Made by a program: the position numbers and the translations under genes. Below, in pieces: positions 36,350 to 48,403 of a stretch of 64,000 bases of DNA (positions are counted from its first letter, which is position 1; each line of letters begins with the position of its first letter). The notes under the pieces were generated by a model. That model had not been told where the DNA came from. It saw only the letters and a list, made by a program, of their open reading frames with translations, and did not search any database. This DNA comes from Ophioderma brevispina (Eukaryota; Echinodermata; Ophiuroidea; Amphilepidida; Ophiodermatidae). The stretch lies in NCBI GenBank assembly GCA_023653785.1, contig JAMKCH010049292.1:1-64000 (forward strand), read 5' to 3'.

Positions 36350-36700
36350 TTTCCATTGACCTCTGAATGACTTTGACCCAAAAGGACTCCTCAAAGTGAC
36401 CATAAAACTCGTACGGCGAAACTTACCACCATTACCAAAACTCATATCCATACGTCAAAGCACGGCCAAGTACCCGAACAACGATCCCGGGATGACCTTT
36501 GACCACAAAAATGACCCCTCCAAATCGTGACCACAAACCTTGTATGTCGCAGGCTCGACCACCACACAAATTCATATCCGTATGGAAAAGACGGTGAAAC
36601 ACAGTAAACAGGACAAACCCACAAGCCCAGTTGATTTTTTAGTTAGTAATATAGGATTTTGACCAAAGGGGTCAAAGGTCACATAGGGCCTTGAGGTCAA
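36350..36700. repeat. ~130-bp satellite, second block
   Basis: Two units with TGACTTTGACCC/TGACCTTTGACCAC, CTCGTACGGCGAA, AAACTCATATCCATACGT and AAGCACGGCCAAGTA. At 36670 the motif appears on the other strand (GGTCAAAGGTCA). Confidence 0.8.
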
Positions 36701-39700
36701 AAGGGCACAGGTCCTCCAAGGTCATTTGCGATACCAGTAAGCGTCACTGGACCAGTGCGTTCTTTAGTTTGTACAGCATTTTAGTTTCAGACGTGTTTTT
36801 TATTGTAGATTGACAAAATGGGTCAAAAGGCATATTTATAGGGGTCATTAGAGCCACTTATATATACTCAATATGAGACTGGGTCCAGTGTTCTTTTGAA
36901 TAGCGTGAAGGTAATCGGCAAATGTACATAAACAGTTAAATTCACACTCCAGGTTACCACGGCATGCCTTACAAGGATCTGTAATGCAGCAAGATGATAA
37001 CAATCGTATATGCCTCTCTTTTACAGCCAATACATTGACGCTTGGTTGCAACGTAATAAGGATATCAGAGGGGTCATGTGATAATGGTAGCAGAGCAAAT
37101 TGTCGGTTTTACGTGGGTTTTTTTTAAAAAAAAGAAAATTCTCTATAATTTTCGTATTTGTTTAGGCACTTTGAGGGAATATCCTCTATCAAAAATAGAG
37201 GATTATTATTGGACAATTACACTTGACTCTTGTTGAACAATTTTTGGAATTCTAGTCAAAAGGTTAATTAATTTCTGGCAGATGTGTTCGAAAGATTTCC
37301 ACTTAGTATCGAATGCTTACCGCCACTTATTTAACATTTTCCGCTTTCAAACGAGCGGGATTTAAAAAGGTTAAAAGCGAATGTTAGGCCAATCATGTAG
37401 TGAGCACCGTCGGACACAAATATCTAAAAACCCGTCAAAAGTAAGGCAGCGTGTTTGTCGTCCCAACTCGCAATAGAATATAGTATCCCAATGTAAGGGT
37501 TATTAAAAATATTCCTTTTTTGAAGTATGCCCACGATGTAGCAAACGTGATACCCTATTGTTTATCATATTTATAGGATCGATATTTATATTAGAAAAAA
37601 CCTAATATATGAAATAAAGTACCTTAAACTTTCAAGGGACAACTTATAAATTCTAGAAATGGTTTCAAACAGTTCAAGGTGCCTTAAACCGGTCAACGTA
37701 GTGTACATGTTAAGAGAAAAAGCTCCGCTGGGCATGGTGGTATACATTGTCGCAACAATGTTCATTGTATCGAAAAACAGCCAACGAGAACTTAATAATG
37801 ACAACCAGAAAAGGTTTCTCAGCGTACACCAAAATTGTTTCTCAAAGACCTCCAAAAATAGAACAAATATGACATAAACTAAAAATCTAAAAGTGCCGTC
37901 GAAAACCAAAACAACAACAACCAACAACCAAACTTTTCACCCATTCCTTATCATAAACACTATGCATAGGCAGTTTATAAAGCCATAATGGGGAAAAAGG
38001 CTTGGGGGGCCCTTCTGCAAAGGCCGATACCACGATACCAAATTTGTTAAGGTACGGACTTAATATTTTTGAAGTTTGCTTTCACTAAGTAGGCCAAATT
38101 ATGATTTGCTGAAAATTCTTTGAGACGTGGTTGCAAAATACCCCGGTTATTAACATAACGCAAGTCTGATCTCAAGTAGTAAAACAACTTCTTTTGTGTC
38201 ATCTCTATATATACTAGTAGGGCGACCTTTCATCAGGGAAATTTGTTTACACTAAATCTAAACTCAAGTCAAATGAACTGTCACTTGTGTTTGACCTCAG
38301 TCCCTGTAAGCCCTCCTTGGGAGAGATTGGTAACACAATCGCCATTCATGTTCGCCAGAAAGAAGAACCCCACTAGAACGGGTTAATAGGTGCACACATA
38401 TTAAACCAAATAGCCTTCAGTAAGAAAGACGACAAGCACGGCATCAAATGATGGTCCCAAAACTTGACAAAAAGATACAAAAAAGTTTACCAAACTGACT
38501 TCAGTCACTAAAATTTCCAAAAAATAAAACCTTTTTTGAATTTTTTAGTGTTTTTCATTTTTAACAATTTCCCGAATTTTCGGCGAAAACGGACATTAAA
38601 CGGCCGACTAGTTTCGCAAAATTCGAGCGAATATTAAAAACAACACCGCTCTCGATGGCCATAATCCATCAATTCAATAATTGATGGATATTAAAAACTC
38701 TTACATTTTGAAGCAATCACTAATTTTTCTTTAGATTTCTTTATGTGTTTGAATTGCTTAATTCCCATAGTTATTTGAATTGTATTTGTCACTTTGATAT
38801 GATGGGCTTTATTTTAGGTGGCACACCGCCATAGCACCAGAGTTTTAACTTAAGACTATGAGCATATTACTTAATACATAAATTAACTGAAGCAGTGGAT
38901 GCCCATTACTACATGAAAGATTTTGTTATAACTAAGTTTACAATTCAATGACTAGATGAACCATGGGCATTAAAGATCTCATGATGTACTTTTCAGCCAC
39001 TTTGACCAGACTGTGACGGAAAACATTCCAGAAATGGGTTATTGTTAAAAAGATATTCTGATGAAGTAACATCTCTTTGACCCTTTTAGTATTGCCATTG
39101 CCTCCAAAACAGTCCAAGCATGGTACATTCTGTCCGAGTAGTATAAAGCGTAAGATTACATAAGGTCAGTGCCGGTTGTAGAGTACATTGAAGGATACAC
39201 ATTGCTGAAATAGCATTGTACGTGGAGTACGAGATAGCTTGTGAATGTAATTATCGACAGCTGCTTATAGATAATCTAAACCACAACCTAGGTTTGGTCT
39301 ATGCACTGCAGTCACAAAATATTTGATTATCACCTTCCGATTTTAAATCCTTGTTTGTGATCAATCAAGAACCCCATGCTACATGACTTAATGCTTTATG
39401 ATGAAAATTCAGCACTGAAGTAACCGCAAAACAAATACAATGTATGCCTTTGGGTTAGGTTGTATTGACTCTATAAATAATGTATACAATATATATCCAT
39501 GATTACATAATATGTCATTAAATCCTACCTAAATTTAACCAAGTCAGTTAAAATAGAACTGACAGTTTATCCAAACAAGAATGCCACACTAACAAATATC
39601 CGACGTACATATTCTACTTTACAACCCCTTTCTATATTGAAGGGGACCAGCCATACAGGTAGATTTAAAGTGGAACAACTAGATAATGGGATGAAGTCTG

Positions 39701-40661
39701 ACATGAATTTATTCTAATTTTGTTGCAGGCAATACTTTCACAGATTTACTTTTTTTATTTTTTAAGTATTTAATCTTTAGAGTGTTTTTGTTGTCTTATT
39801 CAAACCATCAAGCACTCTTAATTTATGCTCCATGTGATATAGCAAGAATAAATCAAATTCTACATAAAAAACAAAATCCTAACATTGTGTGCGAGAACAA
39901 TATCCAAAGAGGTTGCTAATGAAAATAGCTTCAAGGGCCTCTGGCCCACTTCTTTAAAGGTATTTTTGGCTCAGTGCAGATGAGTTAGAGCTGATTACAG
40001 TATTCCTGACATGTACTCTATGCTCATACATGGGTTGCGATATTCCTATATTTAACAGAGGTTTCTTATTCTAATTTGACTTATGGGCACTCTAAAACAC
40101 TGATAACAAACATCAGACAGTCCTCCCCTACCTTCATGCCCAAATATCACCTCCTTATGTCAAAGCATAACAAACTTCACAGTGGACAGACAGACTCAAT
40201 CTCATGTTTTAGTATAGATTTTTAGCTCAATAATGAATACTATGAAGAACATTTTTCAATGCAAAGCTCTAAACCAAGACTAGGCAGAGTGAGTGGAAAT
40301 GAATGTCATTCTTTTCCAAGGATTGGGTTAGAGGAAATTAGAATTCACATTTAAAACATGGTTGCAAAATATAAATTCTGGCATGTGAATCCATGCCATG
40401 TCAATGATTGTTCCAAATCAAATCAGAACAACAAATTAGAGCATCCCAATTCCTGGACTCAATTTATTACAGATTTACAAATTCAATAACATTCAATACA
40501 ACAGTCCCAATTCATTCATTCACATACTATTATATGACCTCTAGGCTATGTAGCCTTACAGGCTTTTAAGCAAAGGACCTAAGGACCACGGTTCTACACG
40601 AGCAATATTTCGTTGTTGTGTTGTAATATTCGTATTGTGTTAATACTGTAATAATTTACAA
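36701..40661. other. 4-kb gene-free stretch
   Basis: AT-rich. Two small perfect hairpins are visible: 37181-37203 (ATCCTCTAT/ATAGAGGAT) and 38664-38689 (ATCCATCAATT/AATTGATGGAT). Frames at 37586-37927 (-) and 37659-37877 (+) overlap on opposite strands and lack convincing domains. Confidence 0.4.
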
Positions 40662-40990
40662 AGGTCCTGGTCACACGGTGAGAATATTGTAATCATGTCG
40701 TAGACATTTCTGGACAGACGAGCACAAGGTCAACAACACGGTTCATTGCGTAAGCATGGTAGTAACCTACGAAATGCGGTCACACAGCGAATTTGCCCAG
40801 TAAATTACGAAAGTACCATGGTAGAACGCGGCCCAACGACGGGGAAATTATCATCGTTAGTTATTACGACAAGTACGATGGTACAACGACGACATGTCGT
40901 CTTAAGTGGGTAACAAGCGATTTATTGTAGTACTAATGTATTACTATTGTAGTAAACTACGAAAAAAAAAACTCGTGTGACCCCGGTCTC
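40662..40990. mobile_element. MITE with GGTCACACG termini
   Basis: Left AGGTCCTGGTCACACG and right CGTGTGACCCCGGTCTC form inverted ends. The interior is rich in TACGA, GTAGTA and GTCGT words and is non-coding. 329 bp. Confidence 0.7.
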
Positions 40991-41599
40991 AGGTAAATGT
41001 CAAAAAAGTACCAACAGCTCACCTCCCCCTCTGTTATGGCCTTTATCTACTGGCAAGGATGTGGACGGGGAAATTTCAGACTTCCTTATTTATCAGATAA
41101 CTTCCAGGTTACTTCTTCTCCATTGTTATCAAAAAACATGGTGGAAACAACAAATGATTTATTAAAAAAAATACTATAATAGTGGAGTTGTACTGTGAGC
41201 GTCAAAGATAAAATCAGAAGATAAGATTCTTAAAAAATAACTAGAATCATATATTTTGAACTAAAACAGATGAATTCTTACAGAGGGACTTGGGACAGAT
41301 TAAATCATTCTTATCATCTCCCCTGGTGATAAGGAGAAAAAAATTTTCTATGTATACAGTAATTCAAATTCAGAACAGATTCAATCCATTACGCCTCTTG
41401 GTAAACTAGCTTTGGCTTGACGATTCATAAGATCAATAAAATTATTTTCCACACAGCCATAAATGTTTTTTTCCCCCTGAACTTTTACACTGGGTAGTCA
41501 TTTGGCAACCATTGTGGCAGTTCCTGTTGGGACAATGTCAGTGGGAGGGGGATAATGTGGAGACAATCCAAATGGTCCTTTGGATTTGCCTTGTTAAGG

Positions 41600-41815
41600 C
41601 AAATTTTGAGGGTTTTTAAAAGATGGGTATCTGACTGCAACTTAATCCCATTTCTCCATCAAAACTGAAATTTATATGTACAGCAGAAGTTCATTTTTCT
41701 CGTTACCCAGTGAAATTTTAGGCCCAGGTTATAAACAAAAAATGTCTATAAATGTGGTAACCACATTTATTAACAAACACTGTCCTATGGCAAATTTAGT
41801 GCACATATTATATTT
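41600..41815 (+). repeat. Dispersed repeat, copy 2
   Basis: Matches 23690-23955: TTTCTCCATCAAAACTGA, AGTGAAATTTTAGGCCCAG, CACTGTCCTATGG and AATTTAGTGCACATAT. Confidence 0.65.
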
Positions 41816-41939
41816 ACCTCTACTAACCAAATGGTGGATGACTCAACTCACGTAGTTGTAATCAGACGGTGTTTGCGTTGATATGCCTTCTATATGAGGG
41901 GAGACATCATAGAAAATTAAGGTCACCGACTTTAAATGT

Positions 41940-42312
41940 TTAAAGGTGGCTTTCGTGATTCCAGCACCTCCTGTTTTATTCATTGTTCACTAGATTATCA
42001 TGAGAAAAGTCTTTCACAACTGTGTAGTTGGTCCCGCTTTGCGGTTTTTAAAAAATGTTTGGGTTTGTTTTTTTTTTTTTTGTTAAAATGGGCAAATGCG
42101 TATTTCCACGTCCATAGGCCACATGTTGATAATTTGTGTCCGTTTCGGACAGAAAATACAAAATTGCAATTTCTTACAGATACGACCGACTTTACATGTA
42201 AGATTTAGGTATCAGGGGATTACTAATGTTAGTGGTTCCGATGACATAAAATTCAATTGTTTGGGGTAAGTTGGGGGGAACGAAGGCTGTGGATCACGAG
42301 ATGCCCCTTTAA
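41940..42312 (+). mobile_element. TTAA element family 2, copy 2
   Basis: Begins TTAAAGGTGGCTTTCGTGAT and ends GATCACGAGATGCCCCTTTAA. It carries the family core TGTCCGTTTCGGACAGAAAA and TTGCAATTTCTTACAGA. A T15 run lies near 42070. Confidence 0.75.
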
Positions 42313-42429
42313 GTATGAAAAACAACACGGCCTTTCTCCTTGAAGTATTTTTTAGCTCAATTTTAATAAAAATTTTTAAAAGTTGAAATTTGGTGGGATC
42401 ACTGAAAATACAGACAGGGCAGGGGGCAG

Positions 42430-42600
42430 GAAAAAAAAATGCAATTATTTTCCCGGGAAGCTAGTCAAATTGCTCAGAGATTTCCAAACCATTTTAGTTT
42501 CTTTGTCTGAATGTAAAATTTCCCTCCAAATGGTCAATTTCCCGGAAGGAGACGTCATAGTTCCCCACTTTTTCCCACATGCAGACAGGTACTCTGCCCT
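42430..42600 (+). repeat. Copy related to 32831-33013
   Basis: Shares GATTTCCAAACCATTTTAG, CAAATGGTCAATTTCCCGGA, GGAAGGAGA and CCCACTTTTTCCCA-type sequence with the inverted-repeat element at 32831-33013; the palindromic ends are lost. Confidence 0.55.
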
Positions 42601-45506
42601 AATACTTATGATGGCCCATATGGTATGATATCCACTAATATTTGCACAATTTCTTGCAAAAGCCAGCTTGAAAATCTCAGTTTGTATATTCATTTAAAGG
42701 TTGCTCTTTTTCCTCAAACCTAGTAGATTTAGGAGTCATCCAAAATGTGGGCTAGTTTTCATTATGCCACAAAGCATTGTGTGAGAGGGGGGTGTTGTTA
42801 AAATGACTCCTTCAGGTTATTGCAAAAAGTGATTTGTTTTTTTATGAAAAATGTTCAGAACAAATGAAATATGGGAATGAAAATGAAAATTTTCTGTGCT
42901 ATTTTTGTTGTCATTTTCTCATAACACATGCAGACTAACTCTGATACTTTTAAGAGTAAAACTTTTTTATGTAGGGTTAGGGGTTCGGGGTAGCATTATG
43001 TATTAGATAATATTGTATTTAATATTGTACGGGCTATTTTTGAAAACTGGGTTAGAGACATGCTTGTATTAATTTCTTTCAAAATTTAAATTTGCAAAAG
43101 TAGCAATATTTACATAATTAATTCTAACCCAAACAAAGGCCCTAACCCTAACTGAGAATAATGTTAAAAATCAAACAAAGGAATAGGTTAGGGAAACAGA
43201 ATTTGCTCTAACATCAAATACTCATAACAAAGGCAAATTTCCCAAAAAAATTCTCCCTAAATAAAAATATGTACTCTTAATCATCAGCATACAGTTGGTT
43301 ACCATCAGACTAGTTTACATGCACATGTAACAATTACCTGAGATACACATAAACTACATCAGCTGGAAAATCTATAACCCATTACAGGCCTAAAATAGAC
43401 AAAATTCTAGTCCTTTACTGTAATTATTAAAAGCGCGCACTTTGATTGGTTAGTTTAATACTGCCCATTATTCTGATAGGGGGTCGCGATTACGCCCTGA
43501 TGCATGATGCAAAGCAAACATTCTTTTCGGCACGTGTCACCTTTACGCGGAGGAAACAGGGCTCGCGCTGTAAAGACGTAAAAACTGTACATTTTAAATA
43601 GTAAGAAATTGCCATTTTTTCGGTTATGATTTCATTTATTTAAAATAATAAATTGGAATAGAAATAAAATGGTGACAATGTCCATTGTTTTATGCAGAAT
43701 AATGTGTCCCCGGCAGTAAAAACATTTGAATACTGGGTCTCGTTCGCCTCCCCATTATTCATGTTTACTTGCCTCGGACAGTCTGGCATAACATGAATAT
43801 CTTACCCTTTATTTCTTAATTACGGGTCCTTTATGGTCCAAGTTAAGTTCTTTACTTAGAAGAAATGATCCTGCTGCAAAATTGAGGAGCTAGAAAATTG
43901 AAATCATTTTTTGTACGATTCACATAAAAATTTCCATTAAACCCTATACACAGTTTTTCGTGTGAATCAGGAAAGCAATTGTTAAAGGATGCCAATGAGA
44001 GATTTCACATATCAGGTGTACCTAAAATATCACCATTGAAAAGGGGGGATTTAAAAAGTGAAATGTTTGTTTGTAATACAAAAATTGTGAAATTTAATAA
44101 TTCTGTATCGACAAAACAAAATTCAAGCCTTGTTTATATTGAAATATAAGCAAATTTCAAAATCACCTTTTCCTCTCTTTTTAAGACATTTTGTAGCCAA
44201 TCAAGGTAAGACAATTATGAGTGTCTAATCTATATAAAGTACTATTTAGACATTATTGGGTGCCTCAAAATCTCTCGCTGAACCTGTTAAATTCAAGATA
44301 CGAACATTAGCTAAGAGATCAATTTACAACTCGGGAATTCCCCTATATCTTTGTCACATTAAAAATATTACCAAAATTGAATGGGGATGTAATAAATTTG
44401 AGGCTTCCTCCAGGATTCAGATTACTCAATCCTTAAAAGTTGGGAGGAGGGTGTTTAGGGGGATTATTCCCAAATCCGGTTACTCAAGCTCACACAGCAC
44501 AGGGATGTATTTCTTCAGCTTCCTATAGAACAGGACCTTAACGATAGGCCTTTACCTTCCTGTACTTTATGGCCATGGGTAATCGTGAAGGACACGTGTT
44601 ACAATTCACTCCCACTACATACAAATGGTTGAATTGGACATATTCCTACTATGGCAAAAAAAGGTTTAAGTTATAGAATGTGCTGCTTTAGCCAGAGTTC
44701 AGGGTGAAATACTATAAATCATATTTCACAGCTGTTGAACCAATACAAATTGTCTCTTTTATTTTTATAACAAAGTTTAAGCGGTGGCCAGTCTGGTCAA
44801 CAATTTTGACAACTGATGTAAGAGGGACTTGCAAGAGCTATGCAAAAAACCATTGCAGGCCAATCTTGCCATATGGGGGGGGGGGTCCTCAAGTTGGTTT
44901 GGGTAGGGACGTGTCTCTGGGAGTCTGGAACATAGAAACATATATAATCTATACCAATTTTTGCCAAAAAATGTATCCATAGCTATACCAGGGAATGCAA
45001 ATTTGATGCAAAACTTAACCTAAAATTTGCCATTTCTTAAAATTTTGGACATTTTAAGCAAATTTGGAACAATTTGGCTTCAGATTGAGGAATTGGACTA
45101 ATTTTCCAAACACAGTTACAAAATTTTTGACTTATGATAGAGAAAATATGAATAATTTCCACAAATTTGATTAAAAATTGGTAAAAACGACTCATTGCAT
45201 ATACAACAATTAGCATGAAAACTAATTTTCCACAAATTTGATAAAATTGTTAAAAACAACTCATTGCTAGACCACAAGTAGCATGAAAAGAGGTCACTGA
45301 TATACCAGAAGGCTGACAATGATACGATGTTTGCGGCACTTCCCTGTATGGTCAATTTGTGTGAGTACTACCCTCCTCCGGGTGATCGGTGTGGGCCCAA
45401 GGGTCCCTGGTTTGAGACCAACCCAAATGTCACAATCTTCTTCTCTAATTCTATAATTCCTTCACTCTCGCCCCAAACATAGGTTAGAAAAACAGGATGG
45501 GGTGTT
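42601..45506. other. Gene-free stretch
   Basis: No exon recognised. A single CCCTAACCCTAACT near 43140 resembles telomeric repeat but is far too short to matter. A G10 run is at about 44877. Two direct repeats of about 75-85 bases (TTTTCCACAAATTTGATAAA...AGCATGAAAA) lie at 45155-45300. Confidence 0.45.
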
Positions 45507-45693
45507 ACGTCGTTCATACTACACTGAAACGTGCCCAAGTGCTCGATTATGGTCTCTGTCCAGTATACTGCATTGCGGTTACTGCAACCGAGTTCCAATC
45601 TATTTTAACTGTAGCAGGTTACATTGAGTTACTGCAGTGAGGTGATGTAATCGGTACTGGCACTGCGCAGTGCAGCGTCGTATGAACGAACCT
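45507..45693 (+). mobile_element. AGGTTCGTTC MITE, copy C
   Basis: Same orientation as copy A: CGTTCATACTACACTG, GGTCTCTGTCCAGTATACTG and right end GTATGAACGAACCT. The left terminus is degraded. Confidence 0.8.
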
Positions 45694-47419
45694 TTAGGAT
45701 AAGTACCACATCTTAAAAAAAAAATCATCAATTCACTTGTGTCAAATCATCTATGTATGCCACATTTAAATCAATTCCTCAGGCAATCCAAATGTGAGAA
45801 CATAGCTGCCTTTTGACACATACCATGTACAGCATTACATAATTCATAATATGAGCGAATTGGCTATTGGGCACAGTAAATGTGGGGTCTTCACAAGTTG
45901 AGAAACAACGAATAAGAGTTGAGGCATACAAAATATTAAATGAAAACATTGCAAATGGAAGTGTACTTAATGATTTGTAATTAACATATCAACAAATGAG
46001 ATTATTCACTTTGACAACATAAAAAATAAAAAGGGAATAACACACATAAATGGGGATTTAGTGGTCAGAAAAACAAGGGGAATCCTCAAGTCGGCTAGAT
46101 ATATAATTGTTATTTCTGTGGATAATAAGAGGCAGCAATCTCCAGTGTATTCGAAGCAAACTTTTCCTGGCCTCTTTGAAATCACAAACTCTATGCTGAA
46201 AGTAAATAAGCTAAGTCACTCATCCCAGTTTAGTATTGCCTTTTGATGGCATCAAAACTAGTTCCTAATTACTGTGCACTTCCTAAAATGCTAACAATAA
46301 TTGGACTCCAGGCTCAGTTTTGATAATTGATGTGAGGGGTATGGGGCAGGATAATTATGAGGGTAGAATAATAAACATTTTGTTTACTGGCTGTTTCTGC
46401 AATGTTAACATGCTATGGGTAATATTGCTAATAAAGAATACAAGAATGAAAGATGTAACCGTTACTGTCTCCAATACAACCACAACATGTATGCCTTTAT
46501 GTGATATATTGACCCTACCACCAAGAAACAGACATGGCCCATAGCATCAAACAGATAATTGATTGCAACTGGGTGGCGGCAGGTTGCAAATATCTGCAGT
46601 AATGAAATGGTTAATTTGGTGTAAATGGGAGAGACAGTGCATGGACTAAGTGGGCACAAAAGGCAACTGCATTGGAGTACAGCAAAGTCAGAGTCCCTTA
46701 CATATTTTTGAAATGGATTGATGACAGGTTGCAGTGGACTTAATTAGATGGAGGAAATGGTTCAAAGCGGCTGGTTTATTAGTGAAAAATTGGGGCTGAT
46801 AACAAGGCTCTCTCAACCAAGTCAGCTGTTTAATAATATATTTTTATCTGTAACAAATAATTTGATTGTTCTTCTAAAATTTATTGCATTTGTTAAGTAC
46901 TACCAAAAAGCATATTCAACAAGCATGTGGGAATTTGTTCATCTTGGTTAAGAAAAACCATTAAGTGTTTTGATATCTTTGGTAAATCGTAGACTAAATT
47001 TGCAACAACGCTTGCCAGAAGAAATGGTTGTGCCTTTTACTGTTATGATGAACATATGGCTATTTTAATCAAAGAAATATCACAGTAATGTGTACTAAAA
47101 AGGGAAAGATTACAGAACACCCCTATTTAAAGTCTGACACGCTACAAGACTTGAAAGGTAATCTTTGTAAGAATCCACTTTCGCCAGGAGCATAACAGTC
47201 GATATTTACCCCTATTAACACATGTGGCACAATCGAGAGAAATGAGTCAAATGTCAGATTTAATATGGTTGTCACATTAGGTTGATGACATTGTTATAAA
47301 ATCAAACCAATTGAATAGATCATTTGGTTAAATGAGGAAATTTCAATCTGTAAAACAATAGAACCTTCAGCACTTGTTTTGTCCAACAACTCAAATGAAT
47401 AGTTCTGACATCTGACTAA
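45694..47419. other. No feature recognised
   Basis: AT-rich; no repeat partner or exon noticed. Confidence 0.35.
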
Positions 47420-47593
47420 AGGTACCTTCATACCTCACTGCACTGTGCATTGCATTGCTTATATCACTCTCTGCCACAACTCAACGCAACTCACTGCAAA
47501 TCTAGTTAAAATGAATTGCAGTACTGTGATGCAGTATTTTGAATAGAGACTACAGTTTGGCCAACACAGATGCAGAGCAGTTCAAACAAACCT
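47420..47593 (-). mobile_element. AGGTTCGTTC MITE, copy D (diverged)
   Basis: Same orientation as copy B: AGGTACCTTCATACCTCACT, CAACTCAACGCAACTCACTG and degraded right end CAAACAAACCT. The most diverged of the four copies. Confidence 0.65.
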
Positions 47594-48403
47594 CAATTTA
47601 CCTTGATCATATCACATATGCTGGGACCACAATCAGAAGTACACCATGCACTGTACTGATTTCATCACAGCTTCTAAAGGATATGTATACCCATCTAATA
47701 TGAAGGTATTATGTGTGAACACAGAATCAAACAAAAGCCGACAAACCACACAACAATTTTAATACATCATTTTAAATGGCGTAGGTGTGAGAGGCACCCA
47801 TTTTCTCATGGCCAAATTCATCTACTAATAGGTCACTGCTGACCAATCTGACAGGATGTGAATCCTTTCCACATTACACTTTTGTGTAACCCAGAATAAC
47901 CACTGCCCTTCTGTCCTATTGCCCAACTCTTCCTGTCTACCTACCGCTCATAACTCCTAATCTTGGCTTGAGAGGAAATAATATTTCACTTGATCAAAGT
48001 GTTGGCAATGAACTTTGATCATTAAAGTCGTATGATATGATTTGCATCTTTTTTGTGTACACTTGATGGATGCTTCCCATGAAAAAGCAAACAACAAAAA
48101 ATATATCCAAATGGCTTTTGCCTCGCAACAGATACCAATACTTGGATTGTATATTACAATCAGCTAATGGGTGATTCAATCAACGTTTTTTCATGCTTGA
48201 AAGTTAATAACAAAAATACTGACGCCAACAAAACATCTATCGATCATAAAGCAGAACTTTAATGTGTCATGTGCCAGAAACCTTTTTATTTTCCATTTAT
48301 GTTCCTAAAATGGATTTTATCTACTTTTTTTTGCAGACAAGGTTTTTTTTTTCATTTTCAATTCATTGTACAGATTTCTAAAAAGGCACCTGTTTTTCCT
48401 TAT
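47594..48403. other. No feature recognised
   Basis: AT-rich, with T8-9 runs near 48327-48352; nothing else seen. Confidence 0.35.

Noticed and set aside
37659..37877. Cadherin-like phrase (REKAPLGMVVYIV) in a plus frame
   Set aside because: Only a short resemblance; no Asp-rich calcium motif follows, and the opposite strand is open too.
43130..43150. Telomere-like CCCTAACCCTAAC
   Set aside because: Less than three repeats; chance or background.
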